The notes beneath the pieces are model-generated. The model was not told the DNA's origin. It made no database searches and saw nothing but the letters and a program-made list of their open reading frames with translations. From the NCBI RefSeq assembly GCF_000013865.1, contig NC_007948.1, positions 744,001-808,000 on the forward strand: a stretch of 64,000 bases of DNA, in the 5' to 3' direction. This DNA comes from Polaromonas sp. JS666 (lineage in GTDB: Bacteria > Pseudomonadota > Gammaproteobacteria > Burkholderiales > Burkholderiaceae_C). Both the position numbers and the translations under genes were made by a program. Of this stretch, positions 46,773 through 56,763 are shown in pieces (within the stretch, counting starts at the first letter, position 1; each line of letters opens with the position of its first letter).

Positions 46773-47750
46773 TCAATAGCAATTCGGCGCAGAAACCTGC
46801 AGGAATTGCTGCAGATGAGCGGCTACCCGTTCCGGCTGCTCATGCACGATCCAGTGCGTGGCGCCTCCCATGCGGCGCAGATCCATTTGCGGTACATAGT
46901 CACCCAAGCCGTCCAGCAGTGCGGTCGGCAATGCGGTGTCTTCCGTGCCCCAGAGCACCAGGGTGGGAAGGTGGACTTCGAGCATCTCGCGCGGAAGGGT
47001 CACGCCCGCAGCGGCGGGGTCATGGTGCGGCGGGCCGGACCGGGGCGGGCGCAGGGGTGAGGCCCGGTAGTAATTGCAGGGGCCGGTCAGGCCCAGGCGC
47101 CATACCTCGCGGTACTGGGCGCGCACTGTCTCCGTCAGCCAGGCGTGAGGCCCGTCCACCGCACCCATGTTGCTGAAGAACTCCCACAGCCGGCGGAAGT
47201 CGTCTTCAGCCAGCAGCGCCTCGGCATCCGGCCGGATCAGGAAATTCATGTAGGCGCTGGCGGCCTGCTGGGCGGCAGAGTGCTGCAGCTCACGTAAAAA
47301 GGTGCCGGGATGCGGCGAATTGATGATGGCCAGCTTTCTCGTCAAATGCGGCCGGCTCGCCGCCAGGTTCCAGGCGACGGCGCCGCCCCAGTCGTGGGCG
47401 ACCAGGCAGGCAAGCTGGCCCCCGGGCTTGTCACCGCCTGGGCTGTGCTGCAGACCGCTTTCCCCGCACTCCAGTGCAATGAGTGCCGCAATGTCCTGCA
47501 CCAGGTGTTTCGGGCGGTAGGCGGCCACGTCGGCGGGGGCGCTGGAGTGCTCAAAGCCGCGCAAGTTGGGCGCCACACAGCGAAAGCCGCCGTTCCCGGG
47601 TTGGGCAAAGTGGGTCAGCAGGCTATCCCACACAAAAGCGGCTTCCGGGAAGCCATGCAGGAACATCAGCACCGGCCGGCCCTTCTCGCCGGCACTGCGG
47701 CATGACAGGGTGATGCCATGCGGCAGCTCCCGCAGATTTGTTTCAATCAT
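46773..47750 (-). CDS. Alpha/beta hydrolase, epoxide hydrolase-like
   Basis: A 325-residue alpha/beta hydrolase. The oxyanion motif HGFPEAAFVWD, the nucleophile elbow VAHDWGGAVAW (Asp nucleophile, as in soluble epoxide hydrolases and haloalkane dehalogenases), the acid in LVLWGTEDTALP and the His in GGATHWIVHEQPERV complete the triad. NSPHPGTFLREL with CNYYRASP holds a cap-domain tyrosine expected of epoxide hydrolases. Acts in the cytoplasm on an unknown epoxide or ester. Stands alone between two plus-strand acyltransferases and engB. Confidence 0.85.
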   Translation of the reverse strand: MIETNLRELPHGITLSCRSAGEKGRPVLMFLHGFPEAAFVWDSLLTHFAQPGNGGFRCVAPNLRGFEHSSAPADVAAYRPKHLVQDIAALIALECGESGLQHSPGGDKPGGQLACLVAHDWGGAVAWNLAASRPHLTRKLAIINSPHPGTFLRELQHSAAQQAASAYMNFLIRPDAEALLAEDDFRRLWEFFSNMGAVDGPHAWLTETVRAQYREVWRLGLTGPCNYYRASPLRPPRSGPPHHDPAAAGVTLPREMLEVHLPTLVLWGTEDTALPTALLDGLGDYVPQMDLRRMGGATHWIVHEQPERVAAHLQQFLQVSAPNCY

Positions 47751-47857
47751 CGCGCTATGCTTTCAATAGCTGCTTGCTCCCGTCATATCTCGGGCGCAAG
47801 CATTTTTGCTCGAAGCTTTAGCGTTGCGGGCCGGCCGTCAGGGCGGCGGGGGCGGGA

Positions 47858-48595
47858 TTAGCCCTCGTCGCCTGTGGCAGCTTCGGCGGCCGGTTCGGCC
47901 TTTGGCTTTTTGGCCGGCTTTTCCGGCGGGTGGGCCCAGTCCCACAAATGCTGGGCCACCTCTTCCACGCCCTTGCGCTTCAGCGAAGAGAAGAGTTTGA
48001 CGTCTCCGCCGCCCGCCTGCAGTCGCACAATGGACAGCGCCTTGGCGGCTTCGGTCTTGTTCAGTTTGTCCGACTTGGTCAGCAGCACCAGGAACTTCAG
48101 CCCTTCCTCGACCCGGGGGCGAAGCACGTCGAGCAGGATTTCGTCGAGCTCTGTCAGTCCCAGCCGTGGGTCGCACAGCAATACCACGGCCTTCAGGTTG
48201 TCGCGCGTCTGCAGGTAGTTGCCCATCACCTGTTGCCAGCGGTATTTGGCCTCCTTGGGCACCGCCGCATAGCCGTAGCCCGGCAAGTCGGCCAGCACCG
48301 CGTCCGTCACGCCCTGCTTGCCCAGCGAGAACAGGTTGATGCTTTGCGTGCGGCCCGGTGTCTTGGAGGCAAAGGCCAGGCGGTGCTGCTGCGTCAGCGT
48401 GTTGATGCAGGTCGATTTGCCGGCGTTGGAACGGCCCACAAAAGCGATCTCAGGCACATCCAGCCGGGGCAGGTGCTTGAGCTCGGGGGCCGTGGTGAGG
48501 AATTTGGCCGTGTGCAGCCAGCCCAGGGCGACCTTGGCATCGGACGGGGTTGAGGCGGCGGCAACTGGCGGACGGGCGGGTGAGGATGAAGTCAT
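47858..48595 (-). CDS. engB: Ribosome biogenesis GTP-binding protein YihA/EngB (YsxC)
   Basis: A 245-residue TRAFAC GTPase needed for large-subunit assembly and cell division. Motifs: G1 GRSNAGKS, G2 TPGRTQSINLF, G3 DLPGYGYA, G4 LTKSDKLN. The N-terminal ~28 residues and the Lys/Pro/Ala-rich tail (PPEKPAKKPKAEPAAEAA) are species-specific extensions. ATG 48595 is preceded by AAGGA 10 bases upstream, and the more upstream open frame lacks family similarity. Divergent from the cytochrome c4 gene. Confidence 0.95.
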   Translation of the reverse strand: MTSSSPARPPVAAASTPSDAKVALGWLHTAKFLTTAPELKHLPRLDVPEIAFVGRSNAGKSTCINTLTQQHRLAFASKTPGRTQSINLFSLGKQGVTDAVLADLPGYGYAAVPKEAKYRWQQVMGNYLQTRDNLKAVVLLCDPRLGLTELDEILLDVLRPRVEEGLKFLVLLTKSDKLNKTEAAKALSIVRLQAGGGDVKLFSSLKRKGVEEVAQHLWDWAHPPEKPAKKPKAEPAAEAATGDEG

Positions 48596-48787
48596 GATCG
48601 GGCAGTCCTTCGAGGACGTTTGCATGCGGGGGCGCGCCTTGGCATGCGGTGAAGGGGCGTCAGCCAGCAGGTCGGTGGCCAGAGGCAAAGGGGGCAGGCA
48701 ATACCGGGTAAGCGGGGGCGCCTCCAAGCCATTGTAAAATCAGAAAGTTCGAAGTTTTGTGCGCCAACCAATTAAAAACACCCCGAT

Positions 48788-49459
48788 ATGAAGCTGTTTG
48801 CTACTTCCCTACTGGCCGCCCTGCTGGCCGTGTCTGCCGTGTCGTCATTTGCTGCCGGCGAGGCGCCTGCACAAGGCGCGGCTGCCGACTCTGCTGCGGC
48901 GGCACCCGCCAAGGTCGCCAAACCTGACCTGGTCAAGGGCGAAGCCAGCTTCACCGCCGTGTGCGCCAGCTGCCATGGCGCAGATGGCAACTCGGGTACA
49001 CCTGTCAACCCCAAGCTGGCCCAGCAGCACCCGGAATACCTGGTCAAGCAACTGCAGGAGTTCAAGTCCGGCAAGCGCAAGAACGCCGTGATGCAGGGTT
49101 TTGCCTCGGCGCTGTCTGATGAGGACATGAAAAATATCGCCTACTGGGTCAGTTCCAAGAAAGCCAAGACCGGTTTTGCCAAAGACAAGGAACTGGTGGC
49201 CCTCGGTGAGCGCATTTACCGCGGCGGCATCGCAGACCGCCAGATTGCCGCCTGTGCTGGCTGCCACAGCCCGACGGGCGCCGGCATTCCGTCGCAGTAC
49301 CCGCGCCTGTCTGGCCAGCATGCTGAATACACCGCCGCGCAGTTGACGTCCTTCCGCGACGGCGCCCGCAAAAACAGCCTGCAAATGAGCCAGGTTGCCG
49401 CCAAGCTGAACGACCGCGAGATCCGCGCCCTGGCCGATTACATTGCCGGCTTGCGTTAA
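48788..49459 (+). CDS. Diheme cytochrome c4-type protein
   Basis: A 223-residue periplasmic electron carrier. A Sec signal (MKLFATSLLAALLAVSAVSSFA) is followed by an Ala-rich segment and two class I heme domains, with CASCH (59-63) and CAGCH (156-160). Met in VMQGFAS and LQMSQVA are the probable distal ligands. The two-domain layout (~190 mature residues) is that of cytochrome c4, a donor to terminal oxidases. It is directly followed by resB and ccsB, which attach heme to such proteins. A terminator lies between, so they are separate units. Confidence 0.93.
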   Translation: MKLFATSLLAALLAVSAVSSFAAGEAPAQGAAADSAAAAPAKVAKPDLVKGEASFTAVCASCHGADGNSGTPVNPKLAQQHPEYLVKQLQEFKSGKRKNAVMQGFASALSDEDMKNIAYWVSSKKAKTGFAKDKELVALGERIYRGGIADRQIAACAGCHSPTGAGIPSQYPRLSGQHAEYTAAQLTSFRDGARKNSLQMSQVAAKLNDREIRALADYIAGLR

Positions 49460-49557
49460 ACCGACGGGTTTACCGGGCAGGGAAGCCCTTTTCCACAGAA
49501 AAGGACGCCAGATCGTCCGCTGTATTGAACCCAAGCCTCCAAAACCAATCACACCAT

Positions 49558-49592
49558 GGCGGGTCTTTCTGATGAAAGTCCCGCCTTTTTCT
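49558..49592 (+). terminator. Intrinsic terminator of the cytochrome c4 gene
   Basis: GGCGGG-T-CTTTC-TGAT-GAAAG-T-CCCGCC followed by TTTTTCTTTTTG. A strong bulged stem about 100 bp after the cytochrome stop, 43 bp before resB. Confidence 0.85.
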
Positions 49593-49634
49593 TTTTGTTG
49601 ACCTTCTGACCCGGCACACGGCCCCATTTCACGC

Positions 49635-51854
49635 ATGACAGTTTCCACCCAAGGCATGAAAGTTCATTGGGGCTCCCGCTCCCTGCGGGCGTCCGTGGAG
49701 TTGCTGTCGTCCATGCGGTTTTCCATCTCGCTGCTGACCGTCATCTGCATTGCTTCGGTCATTGGCACGGTGCTCAAGCAGCAGGAGCCGCTGGGCAATT
49801 ACGTGAACCAGTTCGGGCCGTTCTGGGCGCAGGTGTTCAGCCTGGTCAGCCTGAACACGGTCTACAGCGCCTGGTGGTTTTTGCTGATTCTGGCTTTTCT
49901 GGTCACCAGCACCAGCCTGTGCATTGCCCGCAACGCGCCAAAAATCCTGGCCGACCTGAATCACCTCAAGGAAAACGTCCGCGAACAAAGCCTGAAGGCC
50001 TTTGGCCACCGCGCCGAGGGGGCCTTGTCCGAGGCGCCCGAGGCGGCCGCCCGGCGCATTGGCCAGACGCTGGTGCAAAGCGGCTGGAAGGTGAAACTGC
50101 AGCACAGGCCATCGTCTGGCGGCTGGATGGTGGCCGCCAAAAAAGGCGCGGCCAACAAACTGGGGTACATCGCGGCACACAGCGCCATTGTGCTGGTGTG
50201 CGTGGGCGGCCTGCTCGATGGCGACATGGTGGTGCGCGCGCAGATGTGGCTGGGCGGCAAGTCCACCTACACCGGCGGCGGGTTGATTGCCGACGTGCCG
50301 GCCCAGCACCGCCTGAGTGACCGCAACCCGACCTTTCGGGGCAACCTCCTGGTGGCCGAAGGTACGCAATCGGGCACCGCCATCCTGAACCAGCCGGGCG
50401 GGGTGCTGTTGCAGGAGCTGCCGTTTGCGATCGAGTTGAAGAAGTTCATCGTCGAGTACTACTCCACCGGCATGCCCAAGCTGTTTGCCAGCGACATCAT
50501 CATTCATGACAGGGAAACCGGCGAAAAGATTCCGGCACGGGTGGAAGTCAATCACCCGGCACGCCACAAGGGCATAGAGATCTACCAGTCCAGCTTTGAC
50601 GACGGCGGCTCCAGTGTCACGCTCAAGGCGATTCCGCTGGCCCCCACGGCCAAGGCGTTTGAGATCCAGGGCACGATTGGCGGCGCCAGCAGCCTGACCA
50701 ATGGCGCGGACAAGCTGACACTCGAGTACACCGGGCTGCGTGTCATCAACGTGGAAAATTTCGCGTCCGCCAGCACCTTGGGGGCGGGCTCGGGGGTGGA
50801 TGTGCGCAAGGTTGACCTGCACCAGGCCATTGACACGCGGCTGGGGGCGGCCAACAAGACGGTGACCCGCAAGGATCTGCGCAACATCGGCCCCAGCGTG
50901 AGCTACAAGCTGCGCGATGCCGCGGGCCAGGCCCGTGAATTCAACAACTACATGCTGCCCGTCAAGATGGACGACGGCACGGACAGCCCGGCGGTGTACC
51001 TGTTGGGTGTGCGCGAAACGCCGGCCGACCCATTTCAGTACCTGCGCATTCCCGTGGACGCGGAAGGCAGCATGGACACCTTTTTGCGCTTGCGCGCCGC
51101 GCTGGCCGATCCGGTGCAGCGCGAACTGGCCGTCAAGCGTTATGCCAGCCAAGCGATTGGCGCCGACCGGCCGGAACTGGCGCAGCAGCTGACGGCGTCG
51201 GCCTCGCGCGCGCTGGCCCTGTTTGCGGGGGCTGGGCCTGATGGCGCGCCGTCGGGCAATGCCAAAACGCCGGCCGGCCTGCAGGCCATCTCCGACTTCA
51301 TGGAAGCGAATGTGCCCGAGGCCGAGCGCAACCGCGCGGGCGAGGTGCTGATCCGCATCCTCAATGGCGTGCTGTTTGAGCTGACCCAGATGACGCGAGC
51401 GAAAAACGGCCTCAAGCCGCTGGCGCAGGACGACAAGACGCAGGGGTTCATGTCCCAGATGGTGCTCAGCCTGTCGGATGCCCATCACTATCCGGCCCCC
51501 ATGGCCTTTGTGCTGAAAGACTTCACCCAGGTGCAGGCCAGCGTGTTTCAGGTTGCCCGGGCGCCGGGCAGGAATATTGTCTACCTGGGCTGTGCCTTCC
51601 TGATCCTGGGGGTGTTCGCCATGCTGTACGTGCGGGAGCGCCGGGTCTGGGTCTGGCTGGCCCCGGGTGGCGGGAATTCAGGTCATTCGGACAATTCGGG
51701 TCATTCCGGCGAGGGCAGCGGTTTGGCGCATTCAGTGCCAGAATCAGGCACCAGCAGCCTCGCCACGATGGCCTTGTCCACCAACCGCAAAACCATGGAT
51801 GGCGACAAGGAGTTTGAGATGTTGAAAATGAAACTGTTGCAGGCGCCTTTATGA
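49635..51854 (+). CDS. resB: Cytochrome c biogenesis protein ResB (System II)
   Basis: A 739-residue membrane protein that forms the System II heme-ligation complex with CcsA/CcsB. Helices lie near residues 25-45 (MRFSISLLTVICIASVIGTVL), 70-90 and 175-195; a large periplasmic domain of ~450 residues follows, then a helix at about 640 (NIVYLGCAFLILGVFAMLYV). The C-terminal tail is a low-complexity Ser/Gly/Asn region. Overlaps the next gene by 4 bp (ATGA). A second ATG at 49656 is an alternative start. System II rather than Ccm is used here. Confidence 0.93.
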   Translation: MTVSTQGMKVHWGSRSLRASVELLSSMRFSISLLTVICIASVIGTVLKQQEPLGNYVNQFGPFWAQVFSLVSLNTVYSAWWFLLILAFLVTSTSLCIARNAPKILADLNHLKENVREQSLKAFGHRAEGALSEAPEAAARRIGQTLVQSGWKVKLQHRPSSGGWMVAAKKGAANKLGYIAAHSAIVLVCVGGLLDGDMVVRAQMWLGGKSTYTGGGLIADVPAQHRLSDRNPTFRGNLLVAEGTQSGTAILNQPGGVLLQELPFAIELKKFIVEYYSTGMPKLFASDIIIHDRETGEKIPARVEVNHPARHKGIEIYQSSFDDGGSSVTLKAIPLAPTAKAFEIQGTIGGASSLTNGADKLTLEYTGLRVINVENFASASTLGAGSGVDVRKVDLHQAIDTRLGAANKTVTRKDLRNIGPSVSYKLRDAAGQAREFNNYMLPVKMDDGTDSPAVYLLGVRETPADPFQYLRIPVDAEGSMDTFLRLRAALADPVQRELAVKRYASQAIGADRPELAQQLTASASRALALFAGAGPDGAPSGNAKTPAGLQAISDFMEANVPEAERNRAGEVLIRILNGVLFELTQMTRAKNGLKPLAQDDKTQGFMSQMVLSLSDAHHYPAPMAFVLKDFTQVQASVFQVARAPGRNIVYLGCAFLILGVFAMLYVRERRVWVWLAPGGGNSGHSDNSGHSGEGSGLAHSVPESGTSSLATMALSTNRKTMDGDKEFEMLKMKLLQAPL

Positions 51855-53248
51855 ACACCCCCTCTGGTTACACCGCAGCCGTCAACACCACCACGCTGAC
51901 GGCGGGGCGTCGTTCGGGGCAAGACAGTACGCTCGACCTGAATGAAGGCTATTTCGCCCGGCGTAACGCGCTGGACTGGGTGTTCGCAGTGTTGGTGCTG
52001 GCGGGCGGCCTGTACGCCTTTGCCCGTTACAACGCGTTCATGGATGTCTACGAAAAGGGCATCTTGCTGGCCGCCATGCCGGCCGCCATGGCCATGGGCT
52101 GGTTCTGGCGTCCCTTGCGGGTGCTGATGGCGGCCGTTACCGGCTTTGCCCTGCTCGGCATCATGTCTTACCAGGGGGACCTGGCGCGGGCGGAGCAGGT
52201 ATTTTGGCTCAAGTATTTCCTCTCCAGCCAGTCGGCCATCCTGTGGATGAGCGTGCTCTTTTTCATGAGCACGATTTTTTACTGGCTCGGGATGTTTGCC
52301 GGGCGTGAGGGTTCGGGCCAGAGCGCGACGCTGGAATCCCTGGGCTCGAAAATCGCCTGGGTGGCCGTGGGCATGGCCTTGATCGGCACGCTGGTGCGCT
52401 GGTACGAAAGCTACCTGATCGGCGCCGACATCGGGCACATCCCCGTGAGCAACCTGTATGAGGTGTTCGTGCTGTTTTGCTGGATGACAGCGGCGTTTTA
52501 CCTCTACTTTGAAGCGCAGTACGACACCCGCGCCCTGGGTGCCTTCGTGATGCTGGTGGTGAGTGCCGCCGTCGGATTCCTCCTGTGGTACACCGTGGTG
52601 CGCGAAGCCCATGAAATCCAGCCCCTGGTGCCGGCCCTCAAAAGCTGGTGGATGAAGCTGCATGTACCCGCCAACTTCATCGGCTACGGCATGTTCTCGC
52701 TGTCGGCCATGGTGTCGCTGTCTTACCTGATCAAACAGCAGGCCGGCGAAACCCGCTGGTACAAACTCACCCCCTTGTGGCTGCTGGGCGTGGTGCTGTG
52801 TTTCGTGCCAATTGTTTTCCGCAAGTCGCCCGCCGAGGTGGGCGGCGGCAATTACTGGGCCGGATATCTGCTGGTGTCGGGACTGATTGCCGGCGGGATT
52901 TTGCTGGGCCGCCAGCGCATTGCCGCGCGCCTGCCCAGCTTTGAAATACTGGACGACGTGATGTACAAGGCCATCGCCGTTGGCTTTGCCTTTTTCACGA
53001 TCGCCACCGTGCTGGGCGCGCTGTGGGCCGCTGAGGCCTGGGGTGGCTACTGGAGCTGGGATCCGAAGGAAACCTGGGCCCTGATTGTCTGGCTGAATTA
53101 CGCCGCGTGGCTGCACATGCGGCTGATGAAAGGCCTGCGCGGAACGGTCGCCGCCTGGTGGGCGCTGGTCGGTCTGGCGGTTACCACCTTTGCCTTTCTG
53201 GGTGTCAACATGTTCCTGTCGGGCCTGCACAGTTACGGAACCTTGTAG
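51851..53248 (+). CDS. ccsB: Cytochrome c biogenesis protein CcsB/CcsA (heme handling)
   Basis: A 465-residue polytopic membrane protein with about eight helices. The tryptophan-rich heme-handling motif WGGYWSWDPKETWALIVWLN lies near residue 400; histidines in HEIQPLVPAL and in AAWLHMRLM flank it as the expected heme ligands. Pairs with ResB to deliver and covalently attach heme to apocytochromes on the periplasmic side. Translationally coupled to resB through the ATGA overlap. Complete. Confidence 0.94.
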   Translation: MNTPSGYTAAVNTTTLTAGRRSGQDSTLDLNEGYFARRNALDWVFAVLVLAGGLYAFARYNAFMDVYEKGILLAAMPAAMAMGWFWRPLRVLMAAVTGFALLGIMSYQGDLARAEQVFWLKYFLSSQSAILWMSVLFFMSTIFYWLGMFAGREGSGQSATLESLGSKIAWVAVGMALIGTLVRWYESYLIGADIGHIPVSNLYEVFVLFCWMTAAFYLYFEAQYDTRALGAFVMLVVSAAVGFLLWYTVVREAHEIQPLVPALKSWWMKLHVPANFIGYGMFSLSAMVSLSYLIKQQAGETRWYKLTPLWLLGVVLCFVPIVFRKSPAEVGGGNYWAGYLLVSGLIAGGILLGRQRIAARLPSFEILDDVMYKAIAVGFAFFTIATVLGALWAAEAWGGYWSWDPKETWALIVWLNYAAWLHMRLMKGLRGTVAAWWALVGLAVTTFAFLGVNMFLSGLHSYGTL

Positions 53249-53332
53249 CCCCGAGCGGGTCCTGATAAACATCCATGTAAGAGTTGGCTGCGCAAACAGA
53301 CTAACTGACAAAGTTACTTTCAAGGACCCCAG

Positions 53333-54331
53333 ATGCTCATCAAGACGAATGCCAGCGGGTTTAACCACCCGGTTCCCAGCGAGATCACGCCGCAGGGCAT
53401 CTACCAGTCCCGCCGCGAACTGATCAAGCTGATGGCTACGGGCGCGGCGGGTGCCGCGTTGGCCGGTTGGGCCGGCCGCGAGGCGTTGGCGCAGGCGGTG
53501 CCAAAGCCCGGCAAGCTGGCGCCATTGGCCGGCGGAAAATCGGCCGTCGTGGGTGCAGTAGTCATGGAAAAAGTCACCGACTACAAAGACGTCACCACGT
53601 ACAACAACTTTTACGAGTTTGGCACGGACAAGGCCGACCCGGCCAAAAACGCCCATACGCTGGTGACCAAGCCCTGGTCGGTGGCTGTTGAAGGATTGGT
53701 CAAGGAGCCCAAAACCTACACGCTGGAAGACCTGATCAGGCTCAGCCCTCAGGAAGAGCGCATTTATCGCCTGCGCTGCGTGGAGGGCTGGTCCATGGTG
53801 ATTCCGTGGGTCGGGTACTCGCTGTCCGAGCTGATCAGGAAAGTCGAACCGCTGGGCAGCGCCAAATACGTGGAATTCATCAGCCAGGCCGACCCTAAAA
53901 CCATGCCCTTTGTCGGTTCCCGCGTGCTTGACTGGCCTTACGTCGAGGCTCTGCGCATGGATGAAGCCATGCATCCGCTGGCTTTGCTGACCTTCGGCAT
54001 GTATGGTGAAGTGCTGCCCAACCAGAATGGCGCACCGGTGCGCATGGTGTTGCCCTGGAAATACGGTTTCAAAAGCGGCAAGAGCATCGTCAAGATCCGT
54101 TTCACCGACAAGGAGCCACGGACCGCCTGGAACAAGGCGGCCGCCCAAGAGTATGGCTTTTACTCCAATGTGAACCCGAACGTGGACCATCCCCGATGGA
54201 GCCAGGCCACTGAACGCCGCATCGGCGAAGACGGCCTGTTTGCCAAGAAGCGCAAGACCCTGATGTTCAATGGCTACGAGGCACAGGTGGGCCAGCTTTA
54301 CGCCGGCATGGATCTCAAGAAGTTTTTCTGA
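53333..54331 (+). CDS. msrP: Periplasmic methionine-sulfoxide reductase catalytic subunit MsrP (YedY)
   Basis: A 332-residue Tat-exported molybdenum cofactor protein. The twin-arginine motif SRRELIKLM (26-34) precedes a short hydrophobic core cleaved near AQA; the Mo-ligating Cys149 is in [11 protein letters not shown]. Other family features are [19 protein letters not shown] and the C-terminal [19 protein letters not shown]. Repairs oxidised methionines in periplasmic proteins with electrons from MsrQ. Followed 10 bp later by msrQ in one operon. Confidence 0.96.
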   Translation: MLIKTNASGFNHPVPSEITPQGIYQSRRELIKLMATGAAGAALAGWAGREALAQAVPKPGKLAPLAGGKSAVVGAVVMEKVTDYKDVTTYNNFYEFGTDKADPAKNAHTLVTKPWSVAVEGLVKEPKTYTLEDLIRLSPQEERIYRLRCVEGWSMVIPWVGYSLSELIRKVEPLGSAKYVEFISQADPKTMPFVGSRVLDWPYVEALRMDEAMHPLALLTFGMYGEVLPNQNGAPVRMVLPWKYGFKSGKSIVKIRFTDKEPRTAWNKAAAQEYGFYSNVNPNVDHPRWSQATERRIGEDGLFAKKRKTLMFNGYEAQVGQLYAGMDLKKFF

Positions 54332-54341
54332 AGGTTCCCAG

Positions 54342-54992
54342 ATGATCTCGCGCCAAAGGCTGTTGCTGCATTCCGCCGCCAAGCCGCTGCTGTTCGTCCT
54401 CTGCCTGCTGCCTTTTGTCTGGCTGTTCTACGGCGCGCTGAACAACCAGCTGGGCGCCAATCCGGCTGAGGCGCTGATTCGGGCCACCGGTGACTGGACG
54501 CTGCGCTTCATCTGCATTGTGCTGGCGGTCACGCCCTTGAGGGTCATCAGCAACACGCCGGCACTGGCGCGGTTTCGGCGCATGCTGGGGCTGTTTGCCT
54601 ATTTTTATGTGGTGACCCACCTGCTGAGCTACAGCTGGTTTGACATGGGTTTCGATGTTCCGGACATCACCAGGGATATCGCCAAGCGGCCCTTTATCCT
54701 GGTGGGATTTACCGCGTTTGTGCTGTTGACCCCGCTGGCCGCCACCTCATTCAATGCCGCGATCAAGGCCATGGGGGCCAGGCGCTGGCAATGGCTGCAC
54801 AAGCTGGTCTACCTGATTGCCGGTTTGGGGCTGCTGCATTTCTTCTGGATGCGCGCGGCCAAGAACAATTTTGCCGAGGTGTTTGTGTATGCCGCCATCA
54901 TTGCGCTGCTTCTCGGCTGGCGCGTGCAGCAGTCCCTGAAGAAAAAGAGGCCGCTGCCCATGCCCAGCGGGCGCGTCAAGCTATCGTCCTGA
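54342..54992 (+). CDS. msrQ: Heme b-binding membrane subunit MsrQ (YedZ)
   Basis: A 216-residue inner-membrane ferric-reductase-like protein with about six helices. Conserved pieces include GDWTLRFICIVLAVTPLR, YVVTHLLSYSWFDMG with a heme-ligand His, and RRWQWLHKLVYLIAGLGLLHFFW with two further His. It passes quinol-derived electrons to MsrP. AAGG lies eight bases before ATG 54342. Directly follows msrP. Confidence 0.95.
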   Translation: MISRQRLLLHSAAKPLLFVLCLLPFVWLFYGALNNQLGANPAEALIRATGDWTLRFICIVLAVTPLRVISNTPALARFRRMLGLFAYFYVVTHLLSYSWFDMGFDVPDITRDIAKRPFILVGFTAFVLLTPLAATSFNAAIKAMGARRWQWLHKLVYLIAGLGLLHFFWMRAAKNNFAEVFVYAAIIALLLGWRVQQSLKKKRPLPMPSGRVKLSS

Positions 54993-55045
54993 ATGGCTGG
55001 CTGCATCGCCTGATGCGGGCGCCCCTGCCAGTGCCCTCGCTGGCT

Positions 55046-56329
55046 TTATTCGGCCACCAGCTGCTCATGGCGCATCTGGTCCTGCGCATCTTCGCGGCGG
55101 CGTATCAGGTGCGCCTGGCTGCCGTCGACCAGCACCTCGGCAGCGCGGCCGCGCGTGTTGTAGTTGCTGGCCATGCTCATGCAGTAAGCGCCCGCTGACA
55201 GCACGGCCAGCACGTCGCCCGCGTTGACCGCCAGAGGCCTGTCACGGCCTATCCAGTCGCCGCTCTCACAGACCGGGCCGACCACGTCATACGTCGTGGC
55301 GGGGGCGGGACCGCCGGCCACCGCCGGCACGATGGCGTGAAAAGCTTGGTACATCGCCGGTCGCGGCAAGTCGTTCATCGCCGCATCAATGATGCAGAAG
55401 TTTTTCTGCTCGCCGGGTTTCAGGTAGAGCACCTCGGTCAGGCAGATGCCGGCATTGCCCACCAGCGAGCGGCCCGGTTCAATCATCAGTTTCTTGCTGC
55501 CGTAGCCGCGCGCGTCGAGTTTGGCCAGCAGTTGCCGCCAGAGCACGTCGGCTTCGGGCGGGGTGTCGCCGTTGTAATTGATGCCCAGGCCGCCGCCGAA
55601 GTCGATGTGCTCCAGCTCTATGCCTGCGCTTTCAATGGACGCGACCAGGTCCAGCACCCGGTCCATCGCGTCGAGGTAGGGTGTGGTTTCGGTGATCTGC
55701 GAGCCAATGTGGCAGTCGATACCCGCAACCTGCAAGCCGGGCAAGGCCGCCGCGTGCTGGTAAATGCGCAGGGCATCCTCATGGGCGACGCCGAATTTAT
55801 TGCCCTTGAGGCCCGTGGAAATATAGGGATGGGTCTTGGGGTCGACATTCGGATTGACGCGAATGCTTACCGGCGCACGCAAGTTCATCGCCGCAGCAAC
55901 GCCTGACAGCACGTCCAGCTCGGCCTCGCTCTCTACGTTGAAGCAGCCAATGCCAGCCGCCAGCGCCTGCCGCATCTCGGCCCGCGTCTTGCCGACCCCG
56001 GAGAAGATGATCTTGTTGGCCTGGCCGCCTGCAGCGAGCACACGTTCCAGTTCGCCGCCCGAGACAATGTCGAAACCGCAGCCGGCCCCGGCAAACACTT
56101 GCAGCACGCCCAGCGAAGAGTTGGCCTTCATGGCATAGCAGATCTGCACATCGCGCCCCGCAAAGCCGCGCTGGTAAGCGGCCAGGGCCGACAGCATCGC
56201 CGCTTTGGAGTAAACAAATAGCGGTGTGCCGTGCAGGCTCGCCAACTCGCTGACCATCAGGTCTTCGGCAAACAGGTCATTGCCACGGTACGCAAAATGG
56301 GGGTGGCCGGGGAGTTTGTGGTCTGTCAT
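55046..56329 (-). CDS. lysA: Diaminopimelate decarboxylase
   Basis: A 427-residue PLP enzyme catalysing the last step of lysine synthesis. The PLP lysine is Lys68 in ICYAMKANSSLGVL; HIGSQITETTPYL, the Gly-rich FGGGLGINY, and PVCESGDWIGRDRPL near the C-terminus are family motifs with the active-site Cys. ATG 56329 (MTDHKLPGHP) is chosen over the upstream open frame. Convergent with msrQ and downstream of lptM on the same strand, an arrangement common in proteobacteria. Confidence 0.96.
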   Translation of the reverse strand: MTDHKLPGHPHFAYRGNDLFAEDLMVSELASLHGTPLFVYSKAAMLSALAAYQRGFAGRDVQICYAMKANSSLGVLQVFAGAGCGFDIVSGGELERVLAAGGQANKIIFSGVGKTRAEMRQALAAGIGCFNVESEAELDVLSGVAAAMNLRAPVSIRVNPNVDPKTHPYISTGLKGNKFGVAHEDALRIYQHAAALPGLQVAGIDCHIGSQITETTPYLDAMDRVLDLVASIESAGIELEHIDFGGGLGINYNGDTPPEADVLWRQLLAKLDARGYGSKKLMIEPGRSLVGNAGICLTEVLYLKPGEQKNFCIIDAAMNDLPRPAMYQAFHAIVPAVAGGPAPATTYDVVGPVCESGDWIGRDRPLAVNAGDVLAVLSAGAYCMSMASNYNTRGRAAEVLVDGSQAHLIRRREDAQDQMRHEQLVAE

Positions 56330-56511
56330 GGATGAGCTGCTTGTCAATACGGGAGGTCTGGGGCGATTAATCTTAAGGAGGGCCTGGCTTGAAAGCCATG
56401 ACAGATTCACGGCGCAAAGCCGAACCCGCCTTTGTTTTCAAGCTTCAAGCGGGCGGGTGCCTGTGTTCCTGCCACCCGATGGTGCGTATCTGGCGGCCGG
56501 GAAGGCAGAAT

Positions 56512-56751
56512 TCATCGGGCGGCCGAGGCGGGGGGCGCAGGTATGACCCCCGCAGCGGGTGCACCGGGGTCGCCGGAGGGGAGGGCCGCAGCATTGGACA
56601 CCTTGGGTGGCGCTGGAAGGAAGAGCGGGCCTTTCTGACCGCAGCCGGCCAGTGCCGCAGCGCCAACCACGACGGCAACAAGGCCATGCCTGGAAACAAA
56701 AGCCCGAAGGCGGCCTAAAATTTGAAGCCAGGAATGATGTGAAGAAACCAT
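56512..56751 (-). CDS. lptM: LPS-assembly lipoprotein LptM (YifL family)
   Basis: A 79-residue lipoprotein. After a basic N-terminus and a hydrophobic core ([14 protein letters not shown]) the lipobox LAGC is followed by the family signature [12 protein letters not shown], then a Pro/Ala-rich tail. LptM helps the LptDE translocon mature at the outer membrane. It is divergent from cyaY with only 12 bp between the start codons and upstream of lysA on the same strand, the conserved neighbourhood for this family. Small, so coordinates rest on the motif rather than length. Confidence 0.85.
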   Translation of the reverse strand: MVSSHHSWLQILGRLRAFVSRHGLVAVVVGAAALAGCGQKGPLFLPAPPKVSNAAALPSGDPGAPAAGVIPAPPASAAR

Positions 56752-56763
56752 GATGGGATTGTA

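Noticed and set aside
49629..51488. A 619-codon minus-strand open frame opposite resB
   Set aside because: Shadow of the resB codons; no motif, and resB is convincing on the other strand.
51701..54382. A very long minus-strand open frame (893 codons) opposite resB, ccsB and msrP
   Set aside because: It is antisense to three recognisable genes, its translation is rich in His/Gln/Arg/Gly without any domain, and high GC3 codons commonly leave such frames open.
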